Source: Paenactinomyces guangxiensis (lineage in GTDB: Bacteria; Bacillota; Bacilli; Thermoactinomycetales; Thermoactinomycetaceae). Taken from it: a stretch of 64,000 nucleotides of DNA. The notes under the pieces were generated by a model. It worked only from the letters and a program-made list of their open reading frames with translations, searched no databases and had not been told where the DNA came from. The position numbers and the translations under genes are program-made. Positions 44,356-51,563 of the stretch are shown here, piece after piece (positions within the stretch are counted from its first letter, which is position 1; each line of letters begins with the position of its first letter). Where the stretch lies: assembly GCF_016055185.1 (NCBI RefSeq), contig NZ_JAECVR010000016.1, forward strand, positions 38,238 to 102,237. Direction: 5' to 3'.

Positions 44356-45714
44356 TTAAAGCGTTTTAGATAGCTGGGATTCATTTGTTTTTACCTGTTC
44401 CTTGCGCAAAAGGCGCTTTGGAATCCGATCCTGTGAAATGATATCCTGTAACGTTTCCCTTTCCACAACCAGATCTGCTTCTCCGTTTTGTACAAATACA
44501 ACAGCGGGCCGGCGGATGCGGTTGTAATTATTCGCCATGGAATAATTGTATGCCCCCGTACAGCTGACCGCAAGTAAATCCCCCTGCGTTACCCGGGGCA
44601 ATTCAATATCCCAGATGAGCATATCGCCGCTTTCACAGCATTTTCCGGCAATCGAAACAGTTTCGTCCGCTTCCTCAGCAGCACGATTGGCCAGCATGGC
44701 TTCATACCTGGCCTGATACAAAGCCGGGCGGAGGTTATCTGTCATTCCGCCGTCCACGGCTACATATTTGCGGACACCGATTACTTCTTTGACCGTACCT
44801 ATGGTGTAGAGGGTGGTTCCGGCTTCCCCAACAATACTGCGACCCGGTTCAATCCAGATTTCCGGAATTTGCGGTAAGCGTTGAAATGCCCGGGTAACTG
44901 CGGAGGCGATTGTCTGAACATACTGTTCAACCGGCCGGGGAGTTTCATTTTCCTCATAGCGGATACCAAAGCCGCCCCCTACATTTAAAATGCGTGTTTG
45001 AATCCCGTATTGTTCATAACACTCCTTCGCAAGCCGGGCCATCTTATCAATCGCCAGCCGAAACGCTTCTGTTTCAAAGATTTGCGACCCGATATGGCAA
45101 TGAAATCCTTCCAGGTTGAGATGGGAAGCATGATACGCTTGTAAGGCCGCTTGATGCGCTTGTCCGCTGGAAAGATCAAAACCGAATTTGGAATCTTCCT
45201 GCCCCGTTTGGATATAGGCATGGGTATGAGCCTCAACACCCGGGCTGACACGTAAAATCACATTTGCCTTTTTCCCTTTTTGTTCAGCTAATACCTGAAG
45301 CATTTCTAATTCAATAAAATTATCCGCAACAAATAAACGAATGCCTGCATCCAGTGCATACTCTATTTCAAACGGAGATTTATTGTTTCCGTGAAAATAA
45401 ATTCGTTCCGCGGGAAATCCCGCATGAAGGGCGGTATACAGCTCACCGTCCGAGACGACATCCAATAACAGGCCTTCCTCATCCACAATGCGGCACATAG
45501 CCAGGGTACTAAATGCCTTGCTCGCATATCCCACTTGAAAGGGGAGCCCTGTCTTCTCAAATGCACCAACAAACGCCCGCATCTTTTGTCTGATCAGTTG
45601 TTCATCTACAATATATAAAGGTGTACCGTATTGATTTGCCAGTTGAACGGTATCGCATCCGCCGATTTCCAGGTGTCCGGATTCATTAATCCGGCTGGTG
45701 CCATGCAAGAACAT
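44356..45714 (-). CDS. lysA: Diaminopimelate decarboxylase
   Basis: A 452-residue PLP enzyme of fold type III: Lys in VGYASKAFSTLAM binds PLP, GGGFGIRYEE is the phosphate loop, EPGRSIVGEAG and CCESGDML (catalytic Cys) complete the site across the dimer. It converts meso-DAP to lysine, the last step of lysine synthesis. I start at ATG 45714 with AAGGGGAGAG 4 nt upstream. In B. subtilis lysA also lies beside spoVA. The Lys-poor C-terminus ends in VKTNESQLSKTL. Confidence 0.93.
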   Translation of the reverse strand: MFLHGTSRINESGHLEIGGCDTVQLANQYGTPLYIVDEQLIRQKMRAFVGAFEKTGLPFQVGYASKAFSTLAMCRIVDEEGLLLDVVSDGELYTALHAGFPAERIYFHGNNKSPFEIEYALDAGIRLFVADNFIELEMLQVLAEQKGKKANVILRVSPGVEAHTHAYIQTGQEDSKFGFDLSSGQAHQAALQAYHASHLNLEGFHCHIGSQIFETEAFRLAIDKMARLAKECYEQYGIQTRILNVGGGFGIRYEENETPRPVEQYVQTIASAVTRAFQRLPQIPEIWIEPGRSIVGEAGTTLYTIGTVKEVIGVRKYVAVDGGMTDNLRPALYQARYEAMLANRAAEEADETVSIAGKCCESGDMLIWDIELPRVTQGDLLAVSCTGAYNYSMANNYNRIRRPAVVFVQNGEADLVVERETLQDIISQDRIPKRLLRKEQVKTNESQLSKTL

Positions 45715-45942
45715 CAATCTCTCCCCTTTGCTTCTTCGTTCTATATCATCAAGTTTATATAGCATTTTTTTCGTTTGTAATACCCTTTAATATACGACAA
45801 GTCCCGCTAGAAATAAACAAGAAATTTTGCGCAGGAATCAAAAAGAGAAAAGGCGTTCAAATAGGAAGCAGACGGGCCAGACATTAAAAGTGGATTCGGA
45901 AGAAAAGTGAAGTGGTTCAGATGGTCACTTCGCCGAACAAAA
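45715..45942. other. Intergenic region between spoVAEA and lysA
   Basis: About 230 nt holding the lysA promoter region and the spoVAEA terminator at its edge. No lysine riboswitch consensus was recognised here. I see no ORF above 40 codons. Confidence 0.4.
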
Positions 45943-45973
45943 ATGCCGATCCTATAACACTGGGGATCGGCAT
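45943..45973 (-). terminator. Intrinsic terminator of the spoVA operon
   Basis: ATGCCGATCC / GGATCGGCAT, a perfect 10-bp stem right after the spoVAEA stop, followed on the minus strand by TTTTTG. Confidence 0.88.
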
Positions 45974-46558
45974 TTATTTTATTTTTTTCGCTTTGTTTCG
46001 GTTATATTGATCCAAAATGAGCTTTACGGCTTTGGTAGTGACTGGTGCTCCCAACCGGATATGATCCTTCCTTTTCATTTTCCCGACATCTCCGATCCCG
46101 ACAATGAGAGGAATTTGAATCTGGTTTAACACTCCCACGGTATCGCCAAAAATTCGCAAGTGTTGGGATTCTTTTACCTGTCCGTATTTATCGACCCCAT
46201 TCCCCACTACATTCCCGTCACAATCAAGCGCCATATGAACGGGGGTTCCTTGACTTTTGGTAGAATTAGAAGCAACGGCAATCGCTCCAAGCACCTCGAG
46301 ATCCGGATGAGTGGCTACATACTTCAGCGCTTGTTCTCCGACTCCTTCCCGGTTTGAGCCACAATCATCAAACATTACCAACACAGGGTCATAGGCGGCT
46401 TGTTTGATGAGTCCCACCAGTTCCGGTCCGCTTAAGGGGCTTGGATTGCCTGCAGATAAAGAGATACAGCGCCCTCCCACCTTTTGGGCAACTTCTTCCA
46501 ATGTATCCTGGGCCACCATATCTCCATCTGTTACAAGAATAACTTGACGTTTGGACAT
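45974..46558 (-). CDS. spoVAEA: Stage V sporulation protein AEA
   Basis: A 194-residue soluble protein: VILVTDGDMVAQDTLEE at the start, VMFDDCGSNREGVGEQALKY, and IVGIGDVGKMKRKDHIRLGA near the end, all typical of SpoVAEA (DUF1886 group). It sits on the outer face of the inner spore membrane in Bacillus and helps DPA release or germination. The ATG at 46558 has AAAGGATGA 5 nt upstream; an ATG at 46567 overlaps the spoVAEB stop. It closes the operon. Confidence 0.88.
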   Translation of the reverse strand: MSKRQVILVTDGDMVAQDTLEEVAQKVGGRCISLSAGNPSPLSGPELVGLIKQAAYDPVLVMFDDCGSNREGVGEQALKYVATHPDLEVLGAIAVASNSTKSQGTPVHMALDCDGNVVGNGVDKYGQVKESQHLRIFGDTVGVLNQIQIPLIVGIGDVGKMKRKDHIRLGAPVTTKAVKLILDQYNRNKAKKIK

Positions 46559-46563
46559 ACCGT

Positions 46564-46917
46564 TCATCCTTTAGGTTTAAAAATTGCAGCGGTGAGAAAT
46601 CCAAAGATAATTGCGGCCGAAATACCGGCACTGGTCACTTCAAAAATTCCTGTCAGGATGCCGCCCCACCCATTGGTTTTTGCTTCCATGAGCGCCCCAT
46701 GGACCAGAGCATTGCCAAAGCTGGTGATGGGTACAGTTGCCCCTGCACCGGCAAATCGAATCAAAGGTTCATAAAGGCCGAAACCGTCCAGTATTGCACC
46801 TATAACAACGAGCAGGCTTAATACATGTGCGGGTGTAAGTCTGGTTAAATCAATTAACAATTGTCCGATGACACAGATGATCCCTCCCACCAGAAATGCC
46901 GCCCAGAACGATCCCAC
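46564..46917 (-). CDS. spoVAEB: Stage V sporulation protein AEB
   Basis: A 117-residue membrane protein with three or four TM helices: [34 protein letters not shown], and the conserved [19 protein letters not shown] loop. It is part of the SpoVA channel for Ca-DPA in the forespore membrane. Usually it follows spoVAD; here it directly follows spoVAB with 27 nt between, so two expected genes are absent. Confidence 0.9.
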   Translation of the reverse strand: MGSFWAAFLVGGIICVIGQLLIDLTRLTPAHVLSLLVVIGAILDGFGLYEPLIRFAGAGATVPITSFGNALVHGALMEAKTNGWGGILTGIFEVTSAGISAAIIFGFLTAAIFKPKG

Positions 46918-46944
46918 TGAATCACAACCTTTCTTTACAGCTGA

Positions 46945-47370
46945 TTACCAAATCTGAAAAATAAGCCATTGAAACAAGGACCCTGTCACTTTTCCCAAAG
47001 CCATGGCCATCAACAGATAAAGGAGATGGGCCTGCATATGCATTCGCTTCACCAAAATAGGGAATACATTCAACACTTCTGTTAACGCTGCCGCAAGCAT
47101 CCCGACAAACAGCCCCATCACCCACCCAATGGGAACCATGATCCAGACCGGGATCTCTATCGTCCATCCGCGAAAATCGATCCAGGTAAAAAAAACAACT
47201 CCCAAAACCATGGAATATTCAAAGCTTTGAATCGATTGATGAGACTTCGTGATCTGTGTCAGCCTGGGAACAATATCCAGCACCGTGATAAAGGCGACAA
47301 ATCCGCTTCCGACCGCGATCCCCCCGGCTAAACCGATGAAGATAAACAGTAAACTATCCAGAAGGTTCAC
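46945..47370 (-). CDS. spoVAB: Stage V sporulation protein AB
   Basis: A 141-residue membrane protein with about four TM helices (FIFIGLAGGIAVGSGFVAFI; WVMGLFVGMLAAALTEVLN), matching SpoVAB. It overlaps spoVAA by 17 nt, so translation is coupled. Its precise role in DPA transport is not known even in B. subtilis. Confidence 0.88.
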   Translation of the reverse strand: MNLLDSLLFIFIGLAGGIAVGSGFVAFITVLDIVPRLTQITKSHQSIQSFEYSMVLGVVFFTWIDFRGWTIEIPVWIMVPIGWVMGLFVGMLAAALTEVLNVFPILVKRMHMQAHLLYLLMAMALGKVTGSLFQWLIFQIW

Positions 47371-47977
47371 GGGAGCTTCCTTCTACTTTCTGTTTCTCAT
47401 CATTAATGACATACTGATCAATCGCTTCCTGATAAAGATACATTTCCAACTCCATTGGACTTGGCTCTTCATTAAAGCGTTTCTTAAACAGGTGGTTAAA
47501 AAATATAATCATCCCCATACCGATCCCGATGGAATAAGGAATTTGCAGGATGAATGGACGTTTAACATGCTCTCCGGTGATCAGATAGTAAATCCGCTCA
47601 TGTACTTCTTGCATACTCACATCTGTATGGAAATTCATAATGGCAAGGCCAGAGCCGATAAATAAGATAATCCATACGAAAATAACAAGTAACGGGTTTG
47701 GAGCCTTCCCCGGCGTTTGGATTTCCAGGACCGTTTGCGGGGGTCCGATATTACGGATGTCTAATGTAGGATTATGCTGATGAATCAGATGCATCAAGTC
47801 CAGAAAATCGATCACGGCAAAGTTTCCGTGTTCAAGAGATGCCGTAATTACGGGAATCTCCTGTAACTCTTTATAAGATTCATCCCCAACTAACCGGCTG
47901 ACATCCTTGATGCGTAACAGTTGCCCGGGCTGCGCTTGTAATTTCTTTTTCAATCGCAGATAGACAATCGGTTTCAC
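47354..47977 (-). CDS. spoVAA: Stage V sporulation protein AA
   Basis: A 207-residue protein: a soluble N-terminal part (VYLRLKKKLQAQPGQ; IKDVSRLVG) that forms two small alpha/beta subdomains in SpoVAA, then TM helices at about 93-112 and 148-162. First gene of the spoVA operon, behind a forespore-type promoter at 48010-48039. Confidence 0.88.
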   Translation of the reverse strand: MKPIVYLRLKKKLQAQPGQLLRIKDVSRLVGDESYKELQEIPVITASLEHGNFAVIDFLDLMHLIHQHNPTLDIRNIGPPQTVLEIQTPGKAPNPLLVIFVWIILFIGSGLAIMNFHTDVSMQEVHERIYYLITGEHVKRPFILQIPYSIGIGMGMIIFFNHLFKKRFNEEPSPMELEMYLYQEAIDQYVINDEKQKVEGSSREPSG

Positions 47978-48009
47978 GTGGGCAACTCCCTTTCATGCAT
48001 TGATATATG

Positions 48010-48039
48010 TAGTATGCTTCACAGCTCTGCAGACATGCA
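48010..48039 (-). promoter_or_regulatory. Forespore (sigma-G/F type) promoter of spoVA
   Basis: Minus strand: TGCATG (48034-48039), 17 nt, CATACTA (48010-48016). This fits the TGNATA / CATNNTA consensus for sigma-G, with one -35 mismatch, and lies about 35 nt before the spoVAA start. In Bacillus spoVA is sigma-G controlled. Confidence 0.65.
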
Positions 48040-48183
48040 CATATGGAAAACTTGCCAACCAGGATATCAGAAGAATTTGATAAATACTCACTATATAGAT
48101 TCCGTCAAAATAGGAATCCAATTTAAAAGTAAGTTTTGGGAACTGAAAGACTGCCCAAATATTCTCCGGGAAAGTAAGTGAAA

Positions 48184-48224
48184 AAGAGCACTTCATCGGA
48201 AGAAGACTTCCAAGAAGTGCTCTT
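48184..48224 (-). terminator. Intrinsic terminator after sigF
   Basis: AAGAGCACTTC / GAAGTGCTCTT, a perfect 11-bp stem with TTTTTC after it on the minus strand, 110 nt past the sigF stop. It isolates spoVA from the spoIIA operon. Confidence 0.8.
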
Positions 48225-48334
48225 TTCTGTAAAAGTGTGTAGTTAAAGGGGGAAGGCAGAATTCTGCTTCCCCGGCATGATTCAAATTTTTATCCCACAG
48301 TTGTGTCGTTAGTATGGATTTTTTGTGATTTGCT

Positions 48335-49096
48335 CTAGTCACTATAGTCCATCTCGTCACGAATGCGGGCAATGATTTTCTTCTCCAAACGGGAGACTTG
48401 TACCTGAGAAATTCCCAACCTTTCTGCTACTTCTGACTGAGTTTGATCTTTAAAGTAACGCAGATAGACAATCAGCCTTTCACGGTCGGATAGACGGTGG
48501 ATGGCATCTTTTAGGGCAAGTTTGTCAAACCACGCGGCCTCCGATTCGTCAGATATCTGATCCATCAAAGTGATCGGATCTCCATCGTTTTCATAAACCG
48601 TCTCATGAATGGAAGTGGGGGCACGGTTCGCTTCCTGGGCAAAGATGATTTCCTCCGGATCTACTCCCATTTCAGCGGCAATTTCTTGTACCGTCGGAAT
48701 CCGATTTAACTTTTTCGATAATTCATCTTTCGTTTTCCGTACTTTGTTGGCCATTTCTTTCAGTGAACGGCTTACTTTAACCATGCCATCATCACGGAGA
48801 AAACGCTGGATTTCGCCAATAATCATAGGAACGGCATAGGTAGAAAATTTGACGTCATAACTGAGATCAAATTTATCCACCGCCTTTAACAATCCGATAC
48901 ACCCGATCTGAAACAGGTCCTCTGCTTCATATCCCCGGTTTAAAAAGCGCTGGACAACGGACCAAACCAGGCGGATATTATGGCTGACTAACCGGTCACG
49001 AGCTCCCACATCCCCTTCCTGGCTTGCCCGGATCAACTGTTTGACTTCCTCATCAGAGAGATGGCCATGTCTGCTGTTGCGCACATCTGCATCCAT
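48335..49096 (-). CDS. sigF: RNA polymerase sporulation sigma factor F
   Basis: A 253-residue sigma-70 factor of the sporulation group: region 2 FLNRGYEAEDLFQIGCIGLL and VDKFDLSYDVKFSTYAVPMI, region 3 VQEIAAEMGV, region 4 RYFKDQTQSEVAERLGISQ. It is the first forespore factor, held inactive by SpoIIAB. I start at ATG 49096 (GAGGGAT upstream; matches the B. subtilis N-terminus); an upstream TTG overlaps the spoIIAB stop. Confidence 0.95.
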   Translation of the reverse strand: MDADVRNSRHGHLSDEEVKQLIRASQEGDVGARDRLVSHNIRLVWSVVQRFLNRGYEAEDLFQIGCIGLLKAVDKFDLSYDVKFSTYAVPMIIGEIQRFLRDDGMVKVSRSLKEMANKVRKTKDELSKKLNRIPTVQEIAAEMGVDPEEIIFAQEANRAPTSIHETVYENDGDPITLMDQISDESEAAWFDKLALKDAIHRLSDRERLIVYLRYFKDQTQSEVAERLGISQVQVSRLEKKIIARIRDEMDYSD

Positions 49097-49104
49097 AGGA
49101 TCCC

Positions 49105-49560
49105 TCAATTGGCCAGCGATTGCTGTTGAGTTTTCAAATATTTAACCATATAAACAGTTGTTCCTTGCCCCGGCTTGGAATGGATGGCCACCTCATCCAT
49201 AAAATTCTCCATGATGGTGAAACCCATTCCGGACCGTTCTAACTCCGGTTTGGATGTATAAAGAGGTTGCCTGGCTTCATTTACATCGGGGATGCCCACT
49301 CCCTGATCGGAAATTGTAATGCTGACACGGGAACCTTCAATTTCAGTTCGGATATAGATCATTCCTTCAGCCTGTTCTTCATAACCATGAATAACCGCAT
49401 TGGTAACCGCTTCAGATACAACGGTTTTGATATCTGTTAATTCTTCCATCGTCGGATCTAACTGTGACACAAATGAGGCTACAGCAACACGTGCAAATGC
49501 TTCATTTTCGGAACGACTTGCAAATTTCAACTCCATGAAATTTTTATGTACCTCTTTCAT
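49105..49560 (-). CDS. spoIIAB: Anti-sigma F factor SpoIIAB
   Basis: A 151-residue GHKL serine kinase: N-box [17 protein letters not shown]1 DQGVGIPD, G2 [15 protein letters not shown]. It binds sigma-F or phosphorylates SpoIIAA. The ATG at 49560 overlaps the spoIIAA stop (ATGA) and follows GGGGTGG. All ATP-site motifs are present. Confidence 0.95.
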   Translation of the reverse strand: MKEVHKNFMELKFASRSENEAFARVAVASFVSQLDPTMEELTDIKTVVSEAVTNAVIHGYEEQAEGMIYIRTEIEGSRVSITISDQGVGIPDVNEARQPLYTSKPELERSGMGFTIMENFMDEVAIHSKPGQGTTVYMVKYLKTQQQSLAN

Positions 49561-49910
49561 GACGCCACCCCACAAGCGGACACTGCACTGTGTTCATCCT
49601 CATAAATCGGAAGAATCTTAAATAATCCCGACATCTCCATCAGCCGGTAAACAGAAGGCCGGATGGAGCAGAGCATCATTTTCCCGCCTAACTGGGTCAC
49701 TCTCTTATATCGGCCAAGGATCACGCCGAGGCCGGAACTGTCCATAAAATCCAGGTCTGCTAAATTGACCACCAAATGAGTATATATCTCTTTTTCTAAT
49801 TCAGCTTCAATCATTTGACGAACCTTTCCGGCCGTATGGTGGTCCAGCTCACCACATAACCGGACGATGAGTACATTACGAGAGTGATGTATTTGAAGTG
49901 TTAAACTCAT
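49557..49910 (-). CDS. spoIIAA: Anti-anti-sigma factor SpoIIAA
   Basis: A 117-residue STAS protein with the phosphorylated Ser in [17 protein letters not shown]. Unphosphorylated it strips SpoIIAB from sigma-F; SpoIIE dephosphorylates it at the septum. ATG 49910 with GGAGGGAACAGCGG upstream gives the family length; the longer frame to 50042 would cross the dacF terminator. Confidence 0.95.
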   Translation of the reverse strand: MSLTLQIHHSRNVLIVRLCGELDHHTAGKVRQMIEAELEKEIYTHLVVNLADLDFMDSSGLGVILGRYKRVTQLGGKMMLCSIRPSVYRLMEMSGLFKILPIYEDEHSAVSACGVAS

Positions 49911-49936
49911 CCGCTGTTCCCTCCCTCTATTTTTAT

Positions 49937-49966
49937 CCATTATTTCTACGAAATGTCTTTCCTTTC
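49937..49966 (-). promoter_or_regulatory. Possible sigma-H promoter of spoIIA
   Basis: Between the dacF terminator and spoIIAA the minus strand has AGGAAAG, 14 nt, AGAAA, a loose match to the sigma-H consensus (AGGAWWT / RGAAT). In B. subtilis spoIIA is sigma-H/Spo0A driven from this spot. Weak match. Confidence 0.35.
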
Positions 49967-49993
49967 CTTCCCTAAAAATAAGAAACAAAAAAT

Positions 49994-50013
49994 CGAGGGT
50001 ACTTGTCCCCTCG
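49994..50013 (-). terminator. Terminator between dacF and spoIIAA
   Basis: CGAGGG-gacaagta-CCCTCG hairpin with ATTTTTTG after it on the minus strand. It would limit readthrough from dacF. Confidence 0.75.
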
Positions 50014-50038
50014 TCCAAGTATTCCTCGACTTTCTTGT

Positions 50039-51220
50039 TCACTCTTTTTCTTCAGTTTCTCTGGGCAGGAATAGAACACGGTTCACAACCCGCTTAACGC
50101 TTGACCATAAATTGGCTTCTTTCACTTCTTTGGCACTTATTATCTCCATCTCCGCAATCTTGCGCCCGTTTTTGGAAAACTCTATTTTTCCGAGTATCTC
50201 CCCTTTATGAATGGGTGCCTTCAGCTCTTTCCAGATCACAGATTTTGTAATTCCTTTACCATCATCCCCTTTTTTTACTAAAATACTGAAAGAATGGCTG
50301 GCACGAATCTTTATCGTTTCCGGATCACCTTTGTCAATCTCTTTTTCGGCAATTAAATCTCCCTTTTTATAAACGAGATGGCTCGTGTATTGATTAAAAG
50401 CGTAGTCGAGCATGCCTGAGACTTCCTGGTTTCTCTTTTTTACATCGGGCTCACCCATCACCACTGCGATCACCCGAAAGTTTCCCCTTTTAGCCGTGGC
50501 GGAGAGGCAAAACCCGGCCTCAGAGGTATAGCCGGTTTTAATTCCGTCTACCCCCTGATAGTAACGAACCAATTTGTTCGTGTTGACCAGCCAAAATGGC
50601 TTTTTGGATTGTTGGCGCAAATAATCCTGATAGATTCCTGTATATCTGGTAATCTCAGGATGCTTCAACAATTCTCTTGACATTACAGCAATATCGTAGG
50701 CGGAGGAGTAATGATCCTCGGCAGGTAAACCGTTGGTATTTTGGAAATGGGTATTTTTTAACCCCAGTTTCTTCGCTTTATCATTCATCATCTGGACAAA
50801 ATGTTGTTCAGTTCCCCCTAAAAATTCTGCTAATGCTACTGAGGCATCATTGGCAGAGGCTACTGCAACCGCCTTTAACAGGTCCTGGACACTCATCGTT
50901 TCGCCGGGTTCCAGAAATATCTGGGATCCTCCCATTGAAGCTGCATTTTCACTAATTCTGACCTTGTCTTTGAGAGAAATCTTCCCTTCGTCAAGTGCTT
51001 CCATCACCAACAACAATGTCATCACTTTCGTAATGCTGGCCGGAGGCAGCTTTTGATGGCTATTTTTTTCAAACAAGATTGTTCCCGTATCAGCATCCAT
51101 CAGTACCGCGGAAACTGCAGAAGATGCCAAATCTTGTTCCGTTTTAGCAAAAGTTTTGGGAAGAAACAGGGTAAATGCAAGGCAAAAGGCCAGCAAGGCA
51201 ATCCCGGTTCGTCTATACAT
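50039..51220 (-). CDS. dacF: D-alanyl-D-alanine carboxypeptidase DacF
   Basis: A 393-residue peptidase S11: signal peptide (LLAFCLAFTLFLPKTFA), SITK motif in PPASITKVMTLL, SAN in AVASANDASVAL, KTG in DGIKTGYTSEAGF. DacF is the forespore carboxypeptidase trimming cortex peptides and precedes spoIIA as here. ATG 51220 has AGGAGGG 9 nt upstream; a TTG two codons earlier is possible. A second S11 enzyme of this type is at 7954, so cortex trimming has both paralogues in this window. Confidence 0.92.
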   Translation of the reverse strand: MYRRTGIALLAFCLAFTLFLPKTFAKTEQDLASSAVSAVLMDADTGTILFEKNSHQKLPPASITKVMTLLLVMEALDEGKISLKDKVRISENAASMGGSQIFLEPGETMSVQDLLKAVAVASANDASVALAEFLGGTEQHFVQMMNDKAKKLGLKNTHFQNTNGLPAEDHYSSAYDIAVMSRELLKHPEITRYTGIYQDYLRQQSKKPFWLVNTNKLVRYYQGVDGIKTGYTSEAGFCLSATAKRGNFRVIAVVMGEPDVKKRNQEVSGMLDYAFNQYTSHLVYKKGDLIAEKEIDKGDPETIKIRASHSFSILVKKGDDGKGITKSVIWKELKAPIHKGEILGKIEFSKNGRKIAEMEIISAKEVKEANLWSSVKRVVNRVLFLPRETEEKE

Positions 51221-51373
51221 CTGCAAGGTCCCTCCTATTCAATGTACTCATAGTCTGAACCTTGAACAGGGTAATTATTCCAAAACACAGGCAAGAAGTG
51301 CCCCCCTAAAGAAAGCCGCATTTTTGGGCGACACAATTCTGGCATGAAAGATTTGTCTCACTGGACCCGCTCC

Positions 51374-51485
51374 GAAATCATATTGAGGCATAGAAGTTCT
51401 TAGAGTTTCAACTCTTAGAACTTCTTTCCCTGTGGGACTCCGTTCCGCAGCGGGAGCTAAGGTCACTCGCCGCAAATATGATTTC
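51374..51485. repeat. Nested inverted-repeat element between dacF and inhA
   Basis: An inner perfect palindrome, GAAGTTCTTAGAGTT (51393-51407), 2 nt, AACTCTTAGAACTTC (51410-51424), sits inside outer arms GAAATCATATT (51374-51384) and AATATGATTTC (51475-51485). It is far longer than a terminator and has no U-run. No second copy was noticed in the window. It could be a MITE/REP-like unit or a structured RNA. Confidence 0.6.
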
Positions 51486-51521
51486 TCCGCTCTATTACTC
51501 ATTGAACGCTTTCACAAAAAA

Positions 51522-51560
51522 AGCCCTCCCTCTTGTTAAATGAGGAGAGCCTTTGGAAAC
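51522..51560 (-). terminator. Terminator after inhA
   Basis: Minus-strand GCTCTCCTC pairs with GAGGGAGGGC (one bulged G) and is followed by TTTTTTT. Confidence 0.65.
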
Positions 51561-51563
51561 CAA

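Noticed and set aside
44175..44369. Plus-strand frame of 64 codons next to lysA
   Set aside because: No convincing RBS or homology, and the end overlaps the lysA stop.
45715..45942. Possible lysine riboswitch before lysA
   Set aside because: None of the conserved L-box blocks could be recognised upstream of lysA.
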